Below, piece after piece: positions 25,381 through 34,711 of a stretch of 64,000 bases of DNA. The DNA comes from an uncultured Bacilli bacterium. Lineage in GTDB: Bacteria > Bacillota_I > Bacilli_A > RF39 > UBA660. The stretch spans positions 1-64,000 of the forward strand of contig CAKOSZ010000004.1 in the NCBI GenBank assembly GCA_934119955.1, in the 5' to 3' direction. Every line of letters starts with the position of its first letter. The first letter of the stretch is position 1. Below the pieces are notes generated by a model that saw only the letters and a list, made by a program, of their open reading frames with translations, was not told the DNA's origin and made no database searches. Position numbers and translations under genes: made by a program.

Positions 25381-26232
25381 CTAATCACCTTTTTGAAAAA
25401 TAACAGTGTTATTAACTAAATCAATCTTATAATAATCTAATGGTCCATCTGGTACAGGGCACTTTGATAAAAAAACGTTAATAGATTGTTTATCAAAATT
25501 ATACATACAATATCCATCATTATTTTTGGTTGTAACTTTTTGTGAATAATTGCCATCATTAGATACAACATAGATAGAATTATCATTTGATTGATATACT
25601 AAGGAATATTTTTGTTCAACTTGTATTACATCATCAAATTTTTTAGAATTTGAAATTTTTGTTCCGTCTAAATTATATTTATTAATTACTCCATTTTCAG
25701 TGTAATATGCTCCCTCAACTTCAAAAACGTTTGTTGCAGCATAATCTGGTTTTTCATTATCTTTAAATATTAAATGAAATTTATATTTATCAAGTATATC
25801 AAATATTATGTTTCCTTTTTCATCATATACTCTTGACTTTAATGATTCACCGAAGACGTTACATCCTTCAATATAAATGTAAATCTTTCCTTTGTTTTTT
25901 AATAAATATACAACGCTTTGGTCGAATTCTTCTAAATTACTAATTATAGTTGTATTTGTTTTTTTATCAATTATACTTTCATGAACAGTTCCAAATTGTC
26001 CAGTTCCATTTTCATTTATTTGATATCTGTTTTTTATTTCATCTAATGTAATAACATCATTATTATTGTTTGTATTTTCGTTATTATTAGAAGTGTTATT
26101 TGTATTTGTGTTGCTATTATTTTTCATAGTTAATTTATTATAGCCAAATACAACTACTAAGCATATAATAACTCCTATAAATATTTCTATTGCAATATTT
26201 TTTCCTTTTTCGTTATTTTTTTCATTTTCCAT
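25381..26232 (-). CDS. Membrane-anchored protein of unknown function
   Basis: The 283-residue protein has one N-terminal membrane helix (about 14-32, IEIFIGVIICLVVVFGYNKL), an Asn/Thr-rich low-complexity linker (about 35-60), and a beta-rich extracellular domain with repeated Asp/Asn-Gly turns that might be part of a propeller. No motif is recognised. It is a single-gene transcript with its own terminator, lying just downstream of the tRNA locus on the same strand. Confidence 0.5.
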   Translation of the reverse strand: MENEKNNEKGKNIAIEIFIGVIICLVVVFGYNKLTMKNNSNTNTNNTSNNNENTNNNNDVITLDEIKNRYQINENGTGQFGTVHESIIDKKTNTTIISNLEEFDQSVVYLLKNKGKIYIYIEGCNVFGESLKSRVYDEKGNIIFDILDKYKFHLIFKDNEKPDYAATNVFEVEGAYYTENGVINKYNLDGTKISNSKKFDDVIQVEQKYSLVYQSNDNSIYVVSNDGNYSQKVTTKNNDGYCMYNFDKQSINVFLSKCPVPDGPLDYYKIDLVNNTVIFQKGD

Positions 26233-26358
26233 ATACTCTTATCATCTACCTTTCTTATAAGACAATTATAAACTATTTAATTTCTTTTATCAAGAATTAA
26301 ATTAAATCAAAAGAGTATTACATGTCCATTAATTTTTATTGTTAAAAATATTTAAAAA

Positions 26359-26440
26359 ATAGCCAAGTGGTTAGGATGCCGTTTAAATATTATCTAATTA
26401 ATATAAATATAATATATAATGGTCATTACTCCATAAAAAA
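26359..26440 (+). pseudogene. Inverted chimeric tRNA-Cys/tRNA-Gly remnant
   Basis: On the plus strand, 26359-26371 is identical over 13 bases to the D-arm region of the neighbouring tRNA-Cys gene, and 26369-26381 is identical over 13 bases to the variable/T-arm region of tRNA-Gly; the two matches share GGT. After a 39-base A+T-rich insert, 26421-26440 matches the acceptor 3' end, CCA and trailing A run of tRNA-Gly with one deletion and one mismatch. Both real genes are on the minus strand, so the copy is inverted. It cannot fold as a tRNA because the anticodon arm and half the T-arm are missing. Confidence 0.65.
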
Positions 26441-26460
26441 ACGCCGATTTAAATCGACGT
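26434..26460 (-). terminator. Terminator of the tRNA transcript
   Basis: On the minus strand ACGTCGATTT pairs with AAATCGGCGT (one G-U pair), followed by seven T. It lies ten bases past the tRNA-Gly CCA. Confidence 0.75.
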
Positions 26461-26470
26461 GAATTTTTTA

Positions 26471-26545
26471 TGGAGCAAATGACCGGGATCGAACCGGCAT
26501 CCTAACCTTGGCAAGGTCATATACTAACCATTGTACGACATCTGC
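26471..26545 (-). tRNA. tRNA-Gly (GCC)
   Basis: The 75 bases fold as a cloverleaf. The acceptor stem pairs GCAGATG with CATTTGC, the anticodon loop is TTGCCAA (anticodon GCC), and the T-arm is CCGGTTCGATCCCGG. The CCA end is encoded, with U as discriminator base. U73 agrees with the UGGA bulge of the glyS T-box in this window. It lies three bases after tRNA-Cys, so the two are co-transcribed. Confidence 0.95.
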
Positions 26546-26548
26546 GAA

Positions 26549-26622
26549 TGGAGGGGCCAGTCGGATTTGAACCAACGATCAAGGAGTTGCAGTCCACTGC
26601 CTTACCACTTGGCTATGACCCC
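26549..26622 (-). tRNA. tRNA-Cys (GCA)
   Basis: The 74 bases include acceptor stem GGGGTCA/TGGCCCC, D-arm GCCAAGTGGTAAGGC, anticodon loop CTGCAAC (anticodon GCA) and an encoded CCA with U discriminator as in other tRNA-Cys. The anticodon stem has one U-U mismatch at its second pair from the outer end. It is the first gene of the Cys-Gly tandem. Confidence 0.95.
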
Positions 26623-26770
26623 GAACAAATTACTAATCAAGTATATCAAATAATTTTCAAAAATGCAACAAAAATTTACACTTTTTTATATTATTATTTT
26701 ATGCAAAATTCCAAGATTTGGTAATTATAAGTACATAAAAATTTAATTATGTAAATTCCTTGTCAAAATC

Positions 26771-26799
26771 TTGTTTTTTGTTATCTTGGTCGTTATAAT
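26771..26799 (+). promoter_or_regulatory. Promoter of lon
   Basis: TTGTTT (26771-26776), 17-base spacer, TATAAT (26794-26799), 32 bases before the start. I see no CIRCE or CtsR repeat, so heat-shock control by HrcA or CtsR is not supported here. Confidence 0.6.
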
Positions 26800-26830
26800 A
26801 AAAAGCAAATTGATTTGAGGAGGGATTTTC

Positions 26831-29122
26831 ATGATTAAAACTAATTTACCAATGCTATTTATAAAAAATCATGAAATATTTCCCTATACCGAAACAAAAC
26901 TAGAATTTGCAGATACTAGTTTCAAACAAACAATATCCTTAGCCGAAAGTTGCTTTGATAGTTGTCTTTTTATAATTCATCAAAAACAAACTGATAACTT
27001 GGAAGTAAAAAATAATATAAATATAGGAATAGTTGCCAGAATTAAATTTAAAATAGATATGCCAAATGGTAATATGCGAATAGTATTAAAAGGACTTAAA
27101 AGAGCAATTGTTCATGATATTAAAGAAGAAGACATGATGTATGAAGCATCTATTTCCATGACCTCAACTGAGGAAATTGATCCAATAGAAGAAATAGCCA
27201 TGTCAAGAACTCTTTATAAAAGTTTAGACTCATATATCAAATTAACAAATGATGATTCGTTTGAAAATATAAAAGAAATACACAACATCAACAAATTAAC
27301 AGATCTTGTTGTTAGTTTACTTCCACTTACCCATAATCGTAAACTTAAATATTTAAAAGAAATTTCCTCAGTGAAAAGACTTAAAATGTTACTTGACGAT
27401 TTAGAATATGAAAAATCAATTATAAATATAGAACAAGATATAGATATAAAAGTAAATAAAAAATTAGAAGATAGTCAAAAAGAGTTTTATTTAAAAGAAA
27501 AACTTGCAACTATAAAAGAAGAATTACATTTAGATGATACAGATGAAATTAGTTTAATTCAAAAGAAAATAAAAGAATTAGATGCTCCAAAAGGTATTAA
27601 AAAAAGATTAGAAATTGAAACAAATCGTTATAAAAGTTGTAATAGTAATTCCCCAGAAATAGGAATAATCAGAAATTACATTGACATTTTACTTAATTTA
27701 CCTTGGAATAAAAGTAGTTTAGAAGAAACAAATTTAGATAATGTAAAACAAGTTCTAGAAAATAATCACTTTGGTTTAAAAGAAGCAAAGCAAAGAATAC
27801 TAGAATACATTATGGTTAGAAGTTTCAACGGAGATGCTATAAATGTTCCAACTCTATGTTTAGTAGGACCACCTGGGGTAGGAAAAACTAGTCTAGCCCT
27901 TAGTATTGCCAAAGCCTTAAATAGAAGATGGGTGAAAATATCTGTTGGAGGAGTAAATGATGAAGCCGAAATAATAGGACACAGAAGAACCTATGTGGGA
28001 GCAGCCCCTGGAAAAATCATGTCTAGTATTCAAAAAATAGGTGTAAACAATCCGGTATTCATTATAGATGAAGTTGATAAAATGACTAAGGATATTAAAG
28101 GAGATCCCGCAAGTGCACTTCTTGAAGTACTTGATAAAGGACTTAATAATCGTTTTGTTGATCATTTTATAGATGAGGAATTTGATTTATCAAAAGTAAT
28201 GTTTATTCTAACTGCTAATTACCTTGATAAAATTCCAACTGAATTAAGAGATAGGATGGAAATAATAGAACTTGGAAGTTACACCGAATATGATAAAATA
28301 AAAATAGCAAGAGAGCATATTTTACCAAATATGTTAGAAGAATATAAAATTAATTCTGATGAACTTTCCTTAACCAACAAAACTATTACAACTATTATAA
28401 GAAACTACACAGAAGAAAGTGGCGTAAGAGAACTTGAAAGAATAATTAGAAAAATTTGTCGTAAATATGTTTGTAATAAAATAGATGGTAAAAGAAAAAT
28501 CGATCCTAATAAAAACTTAGAAAACATTTTAGGAATATCAAAGTATTTAGTTAATAAAAATCTAGATAATAAAGTAGGGGTAGTAACTGGTTTATCATAT
28601 ACTCCATATGGTGGAGATATTGTAAAAATTGAAGTTGTATCTTATCCGGGATCTGGAAACATCAAAATAACGGGTTTAATAGGTGAGATAATGCAAGAAT
28701 CAATCGAAGTTGCATTTGGCTATATTAAAAGTAAATACAAAGAATTTGAACTTGATAAAAATGATTTATTAAAAAAAGACTTTCAAATTCATGTTCCATC
28801 AGGTGCCGTTAAAAAAGATGGTCCAAGTGCTGGTATTACAATTGCAACTGCCATTTTATCCCATTTAAAAGAAAAAGTTGTTCCTAAAAATATTTCCATG
28901 TCAGGTGAAATTACTTTAACAGGAAACATTTTGAAAGTTGGTGGCTTAAAAGAAAAATTAATAGCAGCAATTAATAATGAAGTAACTAAAATTTATTTAC
29001 CAATATTAAACCAAGAAGAAATATTAGAACTTGACTATCTTTATAAAGATAAAATAGAAATTAAATTTATAAGTAGTTATGAAGAGATATATGAAGATTT
29101 ATTTGTCCCATTATTTAAATAA
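26831..29122 (+). CDS. lon: ATP-dependent protease La (Lon)
   Basis: The 763-residue cytoplasmic AAA+ serine protease degrades damaged and regulatory proteins. It has the N-terminal substrate-binding domain (1-200), a coiled coil, the AAA+ module with Walker A GPPGVGKT at residues 346-353 and Walker B VFIIDEVDKM, and the C-terminal protease domain with the Ser666 (DGPSAGI) and Lys709 (GGLKEKL) dyad, spaced by 43 residues as in E. coli Lon. Length is normal. GAGGAGG precedes the start. Confidence 0.98.
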   Translation: MIKTNLPMLFIKNHEIFPYTETKLEFADTSFKQTISLAESCFDSCLFIIHQKQTDNLEVKNNINIGIVARIKFKIDMPNGNMRIVLKGLKRAIVHDIKEEDMMYEASISMTSTEEIDPIEEIAMSRTLYKSLDSYIKLTNDDSFENIKEIHNINKLTDLVVSLLPLTHNRKLKYLKEISSVKRLKMLLDDLEYEKSIINIEQDIDIKVNKKLEDSQKEFYLKEKLATIKEELHLDDTDEISLIQKKIKELDAPKGIKKRLEIETNRYKSCNSNSPEIGIIRNYIDILLNLPWNKSSLEETNLDNVKQVLENNHFGLKEAKQRILEYIMVRSFNGDAINVPTLCLVGPPGVGKTSLALSIAKALNRRWVKISVGGVNDEAEIIGHRRTYVGAAPGKIMSSIQKIGVNNPVFIIDEVDKMTKDIKGDPASALLEVLDKGLNNRFVDHFIDEEFDLSKVMFILTANYLDKIPTELRDRMEIIELGSYTEYDKIKIAREHILPNMLEEYKINSDELSLTNKTITTIIRNYTEESGVRELERIIRKICRKYVCNKIDGKRKIDPNKNLENILGISKYLVNKNLDNKVGVVTGLSYTPYGGDIVKIEVVSYPGSGNIKITGLIGEIMQESIEVAFGYIKSKYKEFELDKNDLLKKDFQIHVPSGAVKKDGPSAGITIATAILSHLKEKVVPKNISMSGEITLTGNILKVGGLKEKLIAAINNEVTKIYLPILNQEEILELDYLYKDKIEIKFISSYEEIYEDLFVPLFK

Positions 29123-29194
29123 AATGTCAAATAAATCTTTTTTTACTTTAATTTGCGTCCAATAATTGCTATACTAGCTATTAGTAGGTGAAGT

Positions 29195-31720
29195 ATGAAA
29201 AGATGTGAAGTTGATAGAAGTAAACTAGCGCCAATGATGGCTAAATATATGGAAATAAAAGATAATTATGAAGATACCATTATCTTTTTTAGACTAGGCG
29301 ATTTTTATGAAATGTTTTTTGAAGATGCTGAGATTGTTAGTAGAGAACTAAGTCTTACTTTAACCGGAAGACAAGCAGGGTTAGAAGAAAGAGTTCCTAT
29401 GTGTGGAGTACCATATCATGCTTATCAAAGTTATGTTTCAAAACTTATTGATAAAGGTTATAAAGTTGCTATTTGTGAGCAATTAACTGATCCCAAAGAA
29501 TCAAAGGGCATGGTTGAGAGGGATATTGTTCAAGTAATAACTAGGGGAACTCTTCTAGATAATTTAAATTATGCTAATGAATTCAATTATTTAGCAAGTA
29601 TATATTCATATAAAGATGGCTATGCTTTTACATACGCTGATATTTCAACCGGAGATATTTATTCAATATTTTTAATAGATGAGGAAAGTTTATATCGTGA
29701 ACTAATAAACCTTAATATTAAAGAAATAATTGTTAATTCAACTACTAATCGAGAACTTTTATATAACTTAAAAACTAACTATAACATTTTAGTAACTGTA
29801 ACTGATTTAATTGAAGAAAATAGTGATTATGACTATATTTATGAAGATGTAAAAGATATCCGTTTAGTAAACTCAATTAAACATTTATTAACATATGTTA
29901 CTAAAACTAAAAAAACTAATTTAAAATATTTAAAAAAAGTTATTTTAAATAAAGAAAGTGAACACTTATTATTTGATTATCATACCAAGAAAAATCTTGA
30001 ATTAACTGAAACTATACGAGATAATTCAAGAAATAATTCTCTTCTTTGGTTAATGGATAAGACAAGAACTGCTATGGGAAGTAGATTATTAAAACAAAAC
30101 TTAGTTTCACCTTTTACTAAAAAAGAAGTAATTGAAAGAAGATATGATTATATAGAATCTTTAAGAAAAAACTTTTTAATAAAAGAAAACTTGGTTACTT
30201 CCTTAAAAGAAATATATGATTTAGAAAGATTAATTGGTCGTATTAGTTATGGTAATTTAAATGCTAGGGATATGTATCAGTTATTAAAATCACTTGATGT
30301 ATTACCAAGTATTAAAGAAAACTTAGAAAAGATAAATTATGATAAGAATTTAGAAACTTTAACAGAATTAACAGATCTTTTAAGAAAAAGTATTAATCCA
30401 AATGCTCCTTTAACGTTAAAAGAAGGAGGACTTATTTTAGATGGTTTTAATGAAGAGTTAGATGAAATTCGCAAAATAAAGAATAACAGTCAAGATTTTA
30501 TTTTACTTCAAGAAGAGGCCGAAAGAAAAAGAACTGGTATTAAGAACTTAAAGATTGGTTACAATAAAGTGTTTGGTTATTATATAGAGGTTAGTAAAGG
30601 AAGTGTTCCTCTTGTAAAAAGTGAATATGGCTATATAAGAAAACAAACCTTAACAACTGGGGAAAGATATATAACGGAATCTTTAAAAGAAAAAGAACAA
30701 ATTATTTTAGGAGCAAGTGAAAAACAAGTAAACTTAGAATATGAAATATTTACAGAGATTAGAGCCGAAGTTAATAAATATACTAGTCGTATTCAAGAAA
30801 TTAGTTCGATTGTAAGTGAAATTGATTTACTTATTTCTCTTGCTGATATTGCTGATAAATATAATTTAATAAGACCAACCTTCAATGATAAACATGAAAT
30901 TGAAATAATTGAAGGACGTCATCCAGTAGTTGAAGCAGTTAATAAAGTTGATTATGTTCCAAATGATATCATTATGAAAGATTGTGATTGTTTACTTATC
31001 ACCGGACCTAATATGGCAGGTAAATCAACATATATGCGCCAACTTGCAATTATTGTTATCATGGCTCAAATTGGATCTTTTGTGCCATGTAAAAGTTGTT
31101 CAATTCCACTTTTTGATAAAATATTTACAAGAATTGGAGCCAGTGATGATTTAGTAAGTGGAGAATCTACTTTTATGGTTGAAATGAAAGAGGCTAATTA
31201 TGCTCTTTTAAATGCAACTAAAAATAGTTTGATTTTATTTGATGAACTTGGTCGAGGAACAGCAACCTATGATGGGATGAGTCTTGCCTATGCAATACTT
31301 GAATATATTCATAATACAATTCATGCCAAAACGTTATTTTCAACTCATTATCATGAATTAACTACTCTTTGTAAAGACTTAAAAAGAGTTAAAAATGTTC
31401 ATGTAAGTGCCTTAGAAGAAAATGGAAATATAACATTTTTACATAAAGTAGTAGAAGGTGCAGTTTCTAAAAGTTATGGTATAAATGTTGCTTCTCTTGC
31501 TAAACTTCCAGATAGTGTTATTAAAAAAGCCGAAGAAGTTTTAAACACCTATGAAACAAAACCTAAAAAAGTCTTAAAACCAGAAGTTGTACAAACAAGT
31601 TTTAATTTTGAAGCAACTCCAAGTAAAGTAGAAGAAGAAATTAAAAAAATTAATATTATGGAAACAACTCCTCTTGATGCTTTAAACATTTTAAATAAAT
31701 TACAAAAAGAGTTAAAATAA
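29195..31720 (+). CDS. mutS: DNA mismatch repair protein MutS
   Basis: Mismatch-recognition ATPase of 841 residues. The N-terminal domain carries the mismatch-reading Phe-Tyr-Glu motif in FRLGDFYEMFFEDAE (about 31-45). The connector, lever and clamp domains follow, then the ATPase with Walker A GPNMAGKST at residues 604-612 and LFDELGRGTATYDG, and a C-terminal helical tail. mutL, often next to it, is not in the window. An extended -10 box TTGCTATACT (29166-29175) lies directly before GGTG and the start. Confidence 0.98.
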   Translation: MKRCEVDRSKLAPMMAKYMEIKDNYEDTIIFFRLGDFYEMFFEDAEIVSRELSLTLTGRQAGLEERVPMCGVPYHAYQSYVSKLIDKGYKVAICEQLTDPKESKGMVERDIVQVITRGTLLDNLNYANEFNYLASIYSYKDGYAFTYADISTGDIYSIFLIDEESLYRELINLNIKEIIVNSTTNRELLYNLKTNYNILVTVTDLIEENSDYDYIYEDVKDIRLVNSIKHLLTYVTKTKKTNLKYLKKVILNKESEHLLFDYHTKKNLELTETIRDNSRNNSLLWLMDKTRTAMGSRLLKQNLVSPFTKKEVIERRYDYIESLRKNFLIKENLVTSLKEIYDLERLIGRISYGNLNARDMYQLLKSLDVLPSIKENLEKINYDKNLETLTELTDLLRKSINPNAPLTLKEGGLILDGFNEELDEIRKIKNNSQDFILLQEEAERKRTGIKNLKIGYNKVFGYYIEVSKGSVPLVKSEYGYIRKQTLTTGERYITESLKEKEQIILGASEKQVNLEYEIFTEIRAEVNKYTSRIQEISSIVSEIDLLISLADIADKYNLIRPTFNDKHEIEIIEGRHPVVEAVNKVDYVPNDIIMKDCDCLLITGPNMAGKSTYMRQLAIIVIMAQIGSFVPCKSCSIPLFDKIFTRIGASDDLVSGESTFMVEMKEANYALLNATKNSLILFDELGRGTATYDGMSLAYAILEYIHNTIHAKTLFSTHYHELTTLCKDLKRVKNVHVSALEENGNITFLHKVVEGAVSKSYGINVASLAKLPDSVIKKAEEVLNTYETKPKKVLKPEVVQTSFNFEATPSKVEEEIKKINIMETTPLDALNILNKLQKELK

Positions 31721-31791
31721 AATACTTCTAGAATTTATTGTTTTATTAAAAAGTACCAAATTTAAATTAAAAAAATAAAAATATTAAAATA

Positions 31792-31821
31792 AAAGGATTG
31801 TAATAATTATTGCAGTCCTTT
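31792..31821. terminator. Bidirectional terminator between mutS and glycosyltransferase gene
   Basis: AAAGGATTGTAATAA (31792-31806) pairs with TTATTGCAGTCCTTT (31807-31821) with two G-U pairs. It includes the last codons of the minus-strand gene. Confidence 0.65.
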
Positions 31822-32883
31822 GTTTAATATTTCTAAAATTATTTTACGATTATTTATTAATCTTTCATTTTCAGGATTGATATTAATTCCTAAATCTAAA
31901 TAGTAAATGGATTCTGGGAGTAAGCCTTTATAATAAAGTGCTAATGATAAAATATCATATGGGGTTTCATTCCATGCAAATACTTCGTTTATGTAAGTTT
32001 TTTGATGACTTTTAATGTTAAGAGCCATTTTTACATATTTAATTATCTCATCATAGTTTTCAAGTTCATAGTAAAGTAGGGCTAGTTCAATATAAGGATC
32101 TCTTAAATGCGGTGCTTCGGTAATTGCTTTTTGATACCAAAGAATAGATTCATCATATCTTTTTAATTCTTTATAACATCTAGCAATAAAACGCATAGAA
32201 GCACATCTTTCGTCTTTCCAAGTTGCACTTTTTAAATTTAAATGTTTAATTAAGGTATCTATTGCTTCATTATACTTTTTATAATACATGTATTCTCTTC
32301 CTAAATAATGCATATTTCGATCATCTTCGGGGTCTTCTTTAACAGATAATTCTAAAAGAGGTAAATAAGAAGATCTACTTTTTTTAACATCAGGAAAATG
32401 ATTTAGAGTAATATCTAAAATATTTTTTCTTTTTTCATTTTGATTAATATTAGTTAATACTTCATGAACAGGATGAGTCCATTTATAATCTTTTTTGGTA
32501 TGAATATTATCTAAAATAAAACTAACATTTGGTTTGTTATTAGTTAAACTCCAATTATAAGTATAACCAATTCTAGTTTCTCCGTCATAGTTTTCTTCTA
32601 ATAATTTTCGCCAGCCAGGAAGAAATACTTCATCTAAATCAGTACAAACACATAAAGCGTCATCTGGTGTCATTGATAAAGCCATATTTCTTGCTTCATC
32701 AAAACGGAAAGATTTAAACTTATGAGTTTTAACATTAACACCTAAACTTTTTAAAATTTTAACACTATCATCAGTAGAACCAGTATCTAGTACATAAATA
32801 CTATCTGCTTCTTTCATGGAGTCATACCAACGTTTAATAAATTTGCTTTCATTTTTACAAATAGCATAAACAACAATTTTCAT
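31807..32883 (-). CDS. Glycosyltransferase family 2 protein with TPR repeats
   Basis: The 358-residue protein begins with a GT-A domain: VVYAICKNESKFIKRWYDS, then the VLDTGSTDDSVKI nucleotide-sugar motif and TDLDEVF, the likely DXD metal site, near residue 82. From about residue 185 it has tetratricopeptide repeats (YLGREYMYYKKYNEAIDTL, CYKELKRYDESILWYQKA, LYYELENYDEIIKYVKMAL). This arrangement matches SunT-like or cell-surface glycan transferases in Firmicutes. It is a single-gene unit; the sugar and acceptor are unknown. Confidence 0.85.
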   Translation of the reverse strand: MKIVVYAICKNESKFIKRWYDSMKEADSIYVLDTGSTDDSVKILKSLGVNVKTHKFKSFRFDEARNMALSMTPDDALCVCTDLDEVFLPGWRKLLEENYDGETRIGYTYNWSLTNNKPNVSFILDNIHTKKDYKWTHPVHEVLTNINQNEKRKNILDITLNHFPDVKKSRSSYLPLLELSVKEDPEDDRNMHYLGREYMYYKKYNEAIDTLIKHLNLKSATWKDERCASMRFIARCYKELKRYDESILWYQKAITEAPHLRDPYIELALLYYELENYDEIIKYVKMALNIKSHQKTYINEVFAWNETPYDILSLALYYKGLLPESIYYLDLGININPENERLINNRKIILEILNKGLQ

Positions 32884-32994
32884 ATCTCACCTAATTAAAT
32901 ATATTAAATTTATTTTAATTTATGCTTTAATAGGTAAATGTAATTTCCTTTAAGAAAAAAACAACATACGATAAGATAGATAGGAGGATTTATT

Positions 32995-33318
32995 ATGTTT
33001 CAAGATAGATGTTATGATAGAGATACCGATATAAACAATAACTTCTTTGCTGATAACATGACCAATAATATTGATATTGATGTTAACAACAATATGGATA
33101 ATAATCAAATGATGTCATCTGTTCAAAGACCACTTGTAGAACCAATGCAAGAAAGATGTGTTCATAGAACTATTATGCATGAAGTACCACATGTTTGTCC
33201 AATTAGAACAAGAATAATTAATCATCATGTATACAAGCATACTTATAGACCTGAATATTCTTGCTGTGAAGAAAATGTAGTAAGTAATGTTAATCAAGGT
33301 TCTTGCTGTGGATTTTAA
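32995..33318 (+). CDS. CotD-like spore coat protein
   Basis: The 107 residues comprise an Asn/Asp-rich N-terminus and a His/Cys-rich C-terminal half containing HEVPHVCPIRTRIINHHVYK and SCCEENVV. This resembles the inner spore coat protein CotD family, short proteins with regularly spaced His and a CCE segment. Asn-rich composition and terminal SCCGF are typical of small cross-linked coat proteins. It is a lone gene with AGGAGG in front and its own terminator. The match is by pattern only and could be a non-spore surface protein. Confidence 0.55.
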   Translation: MFQDRCYDRDTDINNNFFADNMTNNIDIDVNNNMDNNQMMSSVQRPLVEPMQERCVHRTIMHEVPHVCPIRTRIINHHVYKHTYRPEYSCCEENVVSNVNQGSCCGF

Positions 33319-33323
33319 ATATT

Positions 33324-33346
33324 AGATAACTTCGGTTATCTTTTTT
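33324..33346 (+). terminator. Rho-independent terminator with TTCG loop
   Basis: AGATAAC (33324-33330), tetraloop TTCG, GTTATCT (33335-33341), then T run. It ends the CotD-like gene. Confidence 0.8.
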
Positions 33347-33564
33347 CTACTTAATTATTGTATTCTTTGTAATGATTCATAATAATATAAATACAGTATT
33401 ATTGAAAGTAACAAAAGATTTAAATACAAAATAATTAATGAATATATAAATAATTTTTATCTATGAAAGAGCCAAGTAGAAATTAATTATTAATTAATAA
33501 ATATTAAAGCAAGTTTTGATAAATTTGTTTAGAATCATGATATAATAACTTTGGAAGTGATTTT

Positions 33565-34350
33565 ATGAACATAATTAAAGACTTCGTTATAAAAATTATA
33601 AATATATATTCAAATAATCCTAAATTTCTATTAGAAATAATTATTTTAATAGTATTATGTATATTATTAAAGATATACTATTCAAAATTTAGAGGATTTA
33701 TGGGAGAATTTTGGGTAAAATTAGAACTTAGTAAATTATCTAAAAATAAATATATTTTACTAAATGATATCATGATAAAAGATGAATCAGGAACTCATCA
33801 AATCGATCATTTGGTTTTATCACAATTTGGTATTTTTGTCATTGAAATGAAAAATTATTATGGTTTGATCAAGGGAAAAGAATTTGATGATAAATGGTGT
33901 CAATATTTAGGAAGAAACAAAAATTATTTTATAAATCCTATTCATCAAAATTACGGGCATATAAAATCTTTATCAAGTTTATTGAAATTAGATGATAGAA
34001 AATTTATTTCAATTATATGTTTTTCTAATCAAACTAAGCTTAATGTTAAAAGTAATAATGTAGTTACACAAGTTGATTTATTAAAGGATGAAATTTTAAA
34101 ATATAGAGAAATTATTGTTAACAATGATATAAAAGAATTATCAAATATTATTCTATCTAATAATATTAAAGATAAAGCATTAAAAAAACAACATATAAAA
34201 GATATCCAGGTTAAAATTAATAAAAATAAAGAATTAGAAAATAATATGACATGCCCAAAATGTGGTAATAAGTTAGTAGAACGTTTTGGAAAGTATGGAA
34301 AATTTATTGGTTGTTCTGGTTATCCAAAATGTAAATATATAAAAAAATAA
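33565..34350 (+). CDS. NERD domain protein with topoisomerase-type zinc finger
   Basis: The 261 residues start with one membrane helix (about 18-38), followed by a NERD nuclease-related domain (about 45-170) with GEFWVKLELSKL, DESGTHQIDHLVLS and FVIEMKNYYG, the last two giving Asp and Glu-x-Lys in the PD-(D/E)XK arrangement. A C-terminal C4 zinc finger, CPKCGNKLVERFGKYGKFIG with GYPKCKY, is of the topoisomerase I type that binds single-stranded DNA. Together they suggest a membrane-tethered DNA-processing enzyme. An extended -10 TGATATAAT precedes it. Confidence 0.85.
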   Translation: MNIIKDFVIKIINIYSNNPKFLLEIIILIVLCILLKIYYSKFRGFMGEFWVKLELSKLSKNKYILLNDIMIKDESGTHQIDHLVLSQFGIFVIEMKNYYGLIKGKEFDDKWCQYLGRNKNYFINPIHQNYGHIKSLSSLLKLDDRKFISIICFSNQTKLNVKSNNVVTQVDLLKDEILKYREIIVNNDIKELSNIILSNNIKDKALKKQHIKDIQVKINKNKELENNMTCPKCGNKLVERFGKYGKFIGCSGYPKCKYIKK

Positions 34351-34496
34351 TAAATCTTAATATATAAATTACTTTTAGGCTTAATTATTTTTGTTACAAA
34401 TTTTATATAATAGATTGAATTAAAAATTCTTTTATGGATTTTTTTTCTTTTATTTTGAGAGTAAATATTATATAATATGTAACCAAGGAAATACAT

Positions 34497-34649
34497 ATGA
34501 AAAAGTATTATAAAAGAATTGAAAGTTAAAAAAATTGATTTAGAGGAGTCCAAAAGATTGATTAAACTGATATAGTTAGTATTAATGAAAATAATTTTTT
34601 ACTAAGAAATTTAACGGTGTATTTAAAAATTTATTTGAATAAAATTTAA
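34497..34649 (+). pseudogene. Possible decayed small gene
   Basis: In the 361-base gap between the NERD and transglutaminase genes, an ATG preceded by AAGGAA opens a frame that stops after ten codons. Removing one A from the AAAAA run at the third codon would give a longer frame (KELKVKKIDLEESKRLIKLI), and a further shift continues for 26 codons to a TAA. The pieces have protein-like composition but match nothing I know. Chance in A+T-rich DNA is a real alternative. Confidence 0.2.
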
Positions 34650-34711
34650 TATCGTAACATTTTTAATTGTTTAATTTAAAAAGATATGTTATTCTTTTAT
34701 TAGGTGGATTT

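Noticed and set aside
26700..26830. Heat-shock operator (CIRCE or CtsR) before lon
   Set aside because: Neither TTAGCACTC/GAGTGCTAA nor tandem GGTCAAA copies occur upstream of lon.
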